DNA of 64,000 bases from Spongorhabdus nitratireducens (GTDB lineage: Bacteria > Pseudomonadota > Gammaproteobacteria > Pseudomonadales > Endozoicomonadaceae). The notes below the pieces were generated by a model that saw only the letters and a list, made by a program, of their open reading frames with translations, was not told the DNA's origin and ran no database searches. The position numbers and the translations under genes are program-made. How positions within the stretch are numbered: the stretch's first letter is position 1; each line of letters opens with the position of its first letter. Below are positions 61,918-64,000 of this stretch, in pieces. The stretch spans positions 248,001-312,000 of the forward strand of contig CANDOC010000007.1 of assembly GCA_947387575.1 (NCBI GenBank), written 5' to 3'.

Positions 61918-62934
61918 ATGAAAAAATATCACGTCTACGGACTTGGCGCCGCGTTGGTGGATACCGAGATACAGGTTAGTGACGCCTTTCTCCAAGCCAA
62001 CAATGTCGAAAAAGGATTGATGACACTGGTAGATCAGTCCCGACGCGATGAACTGGTAGCTGCAATTGGGGGCGACTGTTCTGCATATAACAGAGCATGT
62101 GGTGGATCCGGTGCAAATACAGCCATTGCTGCCAGCTGTTTTGGTGGTAACGTTTTTTATTCCTGCCGTGTCGCTACAGATAATAATGGCGACTTCTTCC
62201 TTGAAGATATGAACAATGCCGGTGTTGAGACCCGCGGTCTGCGCGACGAAGGGATAACCGGCAAATGTCTTGTACTGATCACCCCTGATGCTGAACGTTC
62301 CATGAATACCTTTCTTGGAGCCAGCGAAACGGTCAGTGTTGTCGACCTCGATAAAGAAGCACTGCAAAACTCCCAATACCTTTATATCGAAGGCTATCAG
62401 GTGACTTCTGACTGTGGCCGTGCTGCTGCAGTAGAAGCTCGCAAGCATGCTGAAGCTCATGGTGTTAAAACAGCGTTGAGCCTTTCTGATCCCTCCATGG
62501 TGAAATTCTTCCGCCCGGGAATGGAAGAAATGATTGGCGATGGTGTTGATCTGATTTTTGCCAATGAAGAAGAGGCGCTGCACTGGGGTGAAACCCGTGA
62601 CCTGAATGAAGCGATCGAGTCACTGAAAAAGATAGCCAAAACCTTCACTATTACTCTGGGTGCCAGAGGTGCGTTGGTATATGACGGTACTGAAGTTCTG
62701 AAGGTAGAAGCAGCTAAAGTCAAAGCTATTGATACTAATGGTGCCGGCGATATGTTCGCAGGTGCTTTCCTTTACGGTATTACTGCAGGCTACAGCTTCC
62801 AACAGGCGGGTGATCTGGCCAGTGCTGCTGCGGGTGCGGTGGTATCCGGGTATGGTCCTCGCCTGAAGTGCGAACAGCATCTGGTTATTCGTGACACTGT
62901 GCTGGGACAACAGAAAACGGCAGTAAACTGCTGA
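61918..62934 (+). CDS. PfkB-family carbohydrate/nucleoside kinase (adenosine-kinase-like)
   Basis: This is a 338-residue ribokinase-fold enzyme. The N-terminal substrate region has GLGAALVDTEI and GGSGANTAIAASCFGG. The catalytic DTNGAGDMFAGAFLYG (anion hole and base Asp) lies near residue 275. Relatives in gammaproteobacteria are annotated as adenosine kinase or inosine/guanosine kinase; I cannot fix the substrate. ATG at 61918 is chosen over 61843 because homologue-like sequence begins MKKYHVYGLGAALVD. It is followed by a bidirectional terminator. Confidence 0.88.
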   Translation: MKKYHVYGLGAALVDTEIQVSDAFLQANNVEKGLMTLVDQSRRDELVAAIGGDCSAYNRACGGSGANTAIAASCFGGNVFYSCRVATDNNGDFFLEDMNNAGVETRGLRDEGITGKCLVLITPDAERSMNTFLGASETVSVVDLDKEALQNSQYLYIEGYQVTSDCGRAAAVEARKHAEAHGVKTALSLSDPSMVKFFRPGMEEMIGDGVDLIFANEEEALHWGETRDLNEAIESLKKIAKTFTITLGARGALVYDGTEVLKVEAAKVKAIDTNGAGDMFAGAFLYGITAGYSFQQAGDLASAAAGAVVSGYGPRLKCEQHLVIRDTVLGQQKTAVNC

Positions 62935-62939
62935 TGATT

Positions 62940-62970
62940 GAAAAAGCCGTGCGTATGCACGGCTTTTTTA
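62940..62970. terminator. Bidirectional terminator after the PfkB kinase gene
   Basis: AAAAAGCCGTGC and GCACGGCTTTTT form a perfect stem around a GTAT loop. It serves the kinase gene and the convergent acyl-CoA synthetase gene. Confidence 0.9.
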
Positions 62971-62991
62971 TAGTGTGTGGCTGACCAGAAG

Positions 62992-64000
62992 TTAATTAAC
63001 CTGTCGCTCCTGATCCTTCCAGTAAGTAGCCCTGAGGTCGACTTTTCGTATTTTACCCGCCCCGGTCATTGGGAAGGGTTCATCGCGAAACTCAATACTG
63101 CGCGGACATTTATACCCTGCAATCCACTCCTTGCAGTGTTCTTTTAGCTGATCTTCCGAAGCCGTTTCACCTGGCATCAGTCGTACAATGGCATGAACCT
63201 GTTCGCCCCATTCCTCTGAAGGAATACCGACAACCACCACTTCGTGTACGGCATCATGCTTGGCAACAGCATTTTCGACCTCGACCGAGAAAATATTCTC
63301 GCCACCGGACACAATCATGTCCTTGACCCGATCAACCAGATAGATGAAGCCTTCCTCATCCATATAGCCGGCATCACCGGTATGAACCCAGCCATCAACC
63401 AAGGCCTCGGCTGTCTGCTTCGGTTTGTTCCAGTAACCGAGCATATTATTGGGCCCCCGGGCCACGATCTGGCCTACGGAGCCCTGTGGCACTTCATTAT
63501 GATTTTCATCCAGAATTCTGACATCCACACTGAATGATGGACGACCGGCAGACCGCAGGTATTTAGAGCCTTCTCCTTCCAGTATGTGATGCTCGGGCCG
63601 TAGTACTGAAACAATCGGAGCCATTTCTGTTTGCCCGTAGGCCTGATAAAAACCAACGCCGGGAAGCTTGCTCATGGCGACTTTAAGCGTTGACTCTGTA
63701 ATCGGCGATGCACCATAGATAACCGTTTTCAGAGAAGACAGATCAGCACTGTCCAGTGCCGGCTCAGCAATCACCATGGATATCATGGTGGGTACCAGCA
63801 GGGCGTAGGTCGCTTTATATTTTTCAATGGCCCGAATGGTACCTTCCGGTGTAAATGCAGGAATAAAAGCCTGAGCTACACCACTCAGGGTTGAGGTGTA
63901 AGACATGCAGATATCGGCCAGATGAAACATCGGGGCTGCATGCAGGTAAAGTTCGTTGTTGCCACCGGCCAGATCAAAATTAGTGATACTGGTTGCACTG
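62992..64000 (-). CDS. Acyl-CoA synthetase (AMP-binding), 5' end outside the window
   Basis: The open frame continues to the window edge, so this is the C-terminal 336 residues or so of a larger enzyme (family usually 500-560). Adenylate-forming motifs are visible: YQAYGQTEMAP (A5), HTGDAGYMDEEG (A7), DRVKDMIVSGGENI (A8) and the catalytic Lys in GAGKIRKVDLRA (A10). The upstream part in the window reads LHAAPMFHLADI, typical of fatty-acyl-CoA ligases. The substrate is not determined by what is visible. Confidence 0.92.
   Translation of the reverse strand, partial: SATSITNFDLAGGNNELYLHAAPMFHLADICMSYTSTLSGVAQAFIPAFTPEGTIRAIEKYKATYALLVPTMISMVIAEPALDSADLSSLKTVIYGASPITESTLKVAMSKLPGVGFYQAYGQTEMAPIVSVLRPEHHILEGEGSKYLRSAGRPSFSVDVRILDENHNEVPQGSVGQIVARGPNNMLGYWNKPKQTAEALVDGWVHTGDAGYMDEEGFIYLVDRVKDMIVSGGENIFSVEVENAVAKHDAVHEVVVVGIPSEEWGEQVHAIVRLMPGETASEDQLKEHCKEWIAGYKCPRSIEFRDEPFPMTGAGKIRKVDLRATYWKDQERQVN

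Overview
The window is the replication-origin region of a gammaproteobacterial chromosome. Three things support this: the gene order dnaA-dnaN-recF-gyrB on one side and rpmH-rnpA-yidD-yidC-mnmE-mnmG-rsmG-parA-parB-atpIBEFHAGDC on the other; TTATCCACA boxes between dnaA and rpmH; and three parS palindromes inside recF. The arrangement trkH-trkA-rsmB-fmt-def-(LysM protein)-dprA-tsaC-hemF-aroE matches the origin region of Pseudomonas and Oceanospirillales. Large secreted orphan proteins and a very long DnaA linker fit an Oceanospirillales-type, host-associated bacterium such as Endozoicomonas. That genus-level guess is inference only.

Layout. 1-1.1 kb: no convincing gene. 1.1-6.6 kb: a conserved unknown protein, yheV-prlC, a gamma carbonic anhydrase homologue, a MarC/YhgN membrane protein, a YiiX-like cysteine hydrolase and a double-RAM-domain protein. 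6.9-13.1 kb (minus strand): aroE, hemF, a small secreted protein, tsaC, purE, dprA and a LysM protein. 13.3-20.7 kb (plus strand): def, a PAP2 phosphatase, fmt, rsmB, trkA and trkH. 20.8-25.5 kb: a 1569-residue secreted orphan on the minus strand, inserted between trkH and glyQ. 25.7-30.3 kb: glyQ-glyS, gmhB and a PlsC-type acyltransferase. 30.3-37.4 kb (minus strand): gyrB, recF, dnaN and dnaA. 37.4-38.5 kb: probable oriC. 38.5-48.8 kb (plus strand): rpmH, rnpA, yidD, yidC, mnmE, mnmG, rsmG, parA and parB. 49-52.6 kb: an insert relative to the usual parB-atpI junction, with a type II NADH dehydrogenase, a second secreted orphan and an HTH-cupin regulator. 52.9-60.3 kb: the complete F1Fo ATP synthase operon. 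60.3-64 kb: a small alpha/beta hydrolase, an exported GST-like protein, a PfkB sugar/nucleoside kinase and the 3' part of an acyl-CoA synthetase that runs off the window.

How the parts work together. DnaA, DnaN, RecF and gyrase start and support replication. ParA/ParB with parS segregate the origin. RpmH, RnpA, YidD and YidC, the MnmE/MnmG tRNA-modifying pair, RsmG, RsmB, Def, Fmt, GlyQS and TsaC serve translation and membrane insertion. TrkAH and the ATP synthase handle ion and energy balance.

The most interesting material is what departs from this housekeeping layout. It includes the two secreted orphans, the expanded DnaA linker, a second DnaA-box-like cluster before mnmG, a terminator splitting dnaN from recF, strong inverted repeats in four atp intercistronic gaps, a 15-bp tandem repeat encoding the TsaC N-terminus, and an AT-rich 750-bp spacer before rsmG with a perfect 15-bp inverted repeat. 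I saw no CRISPR array, transposase, rRNA or tRNA gene.
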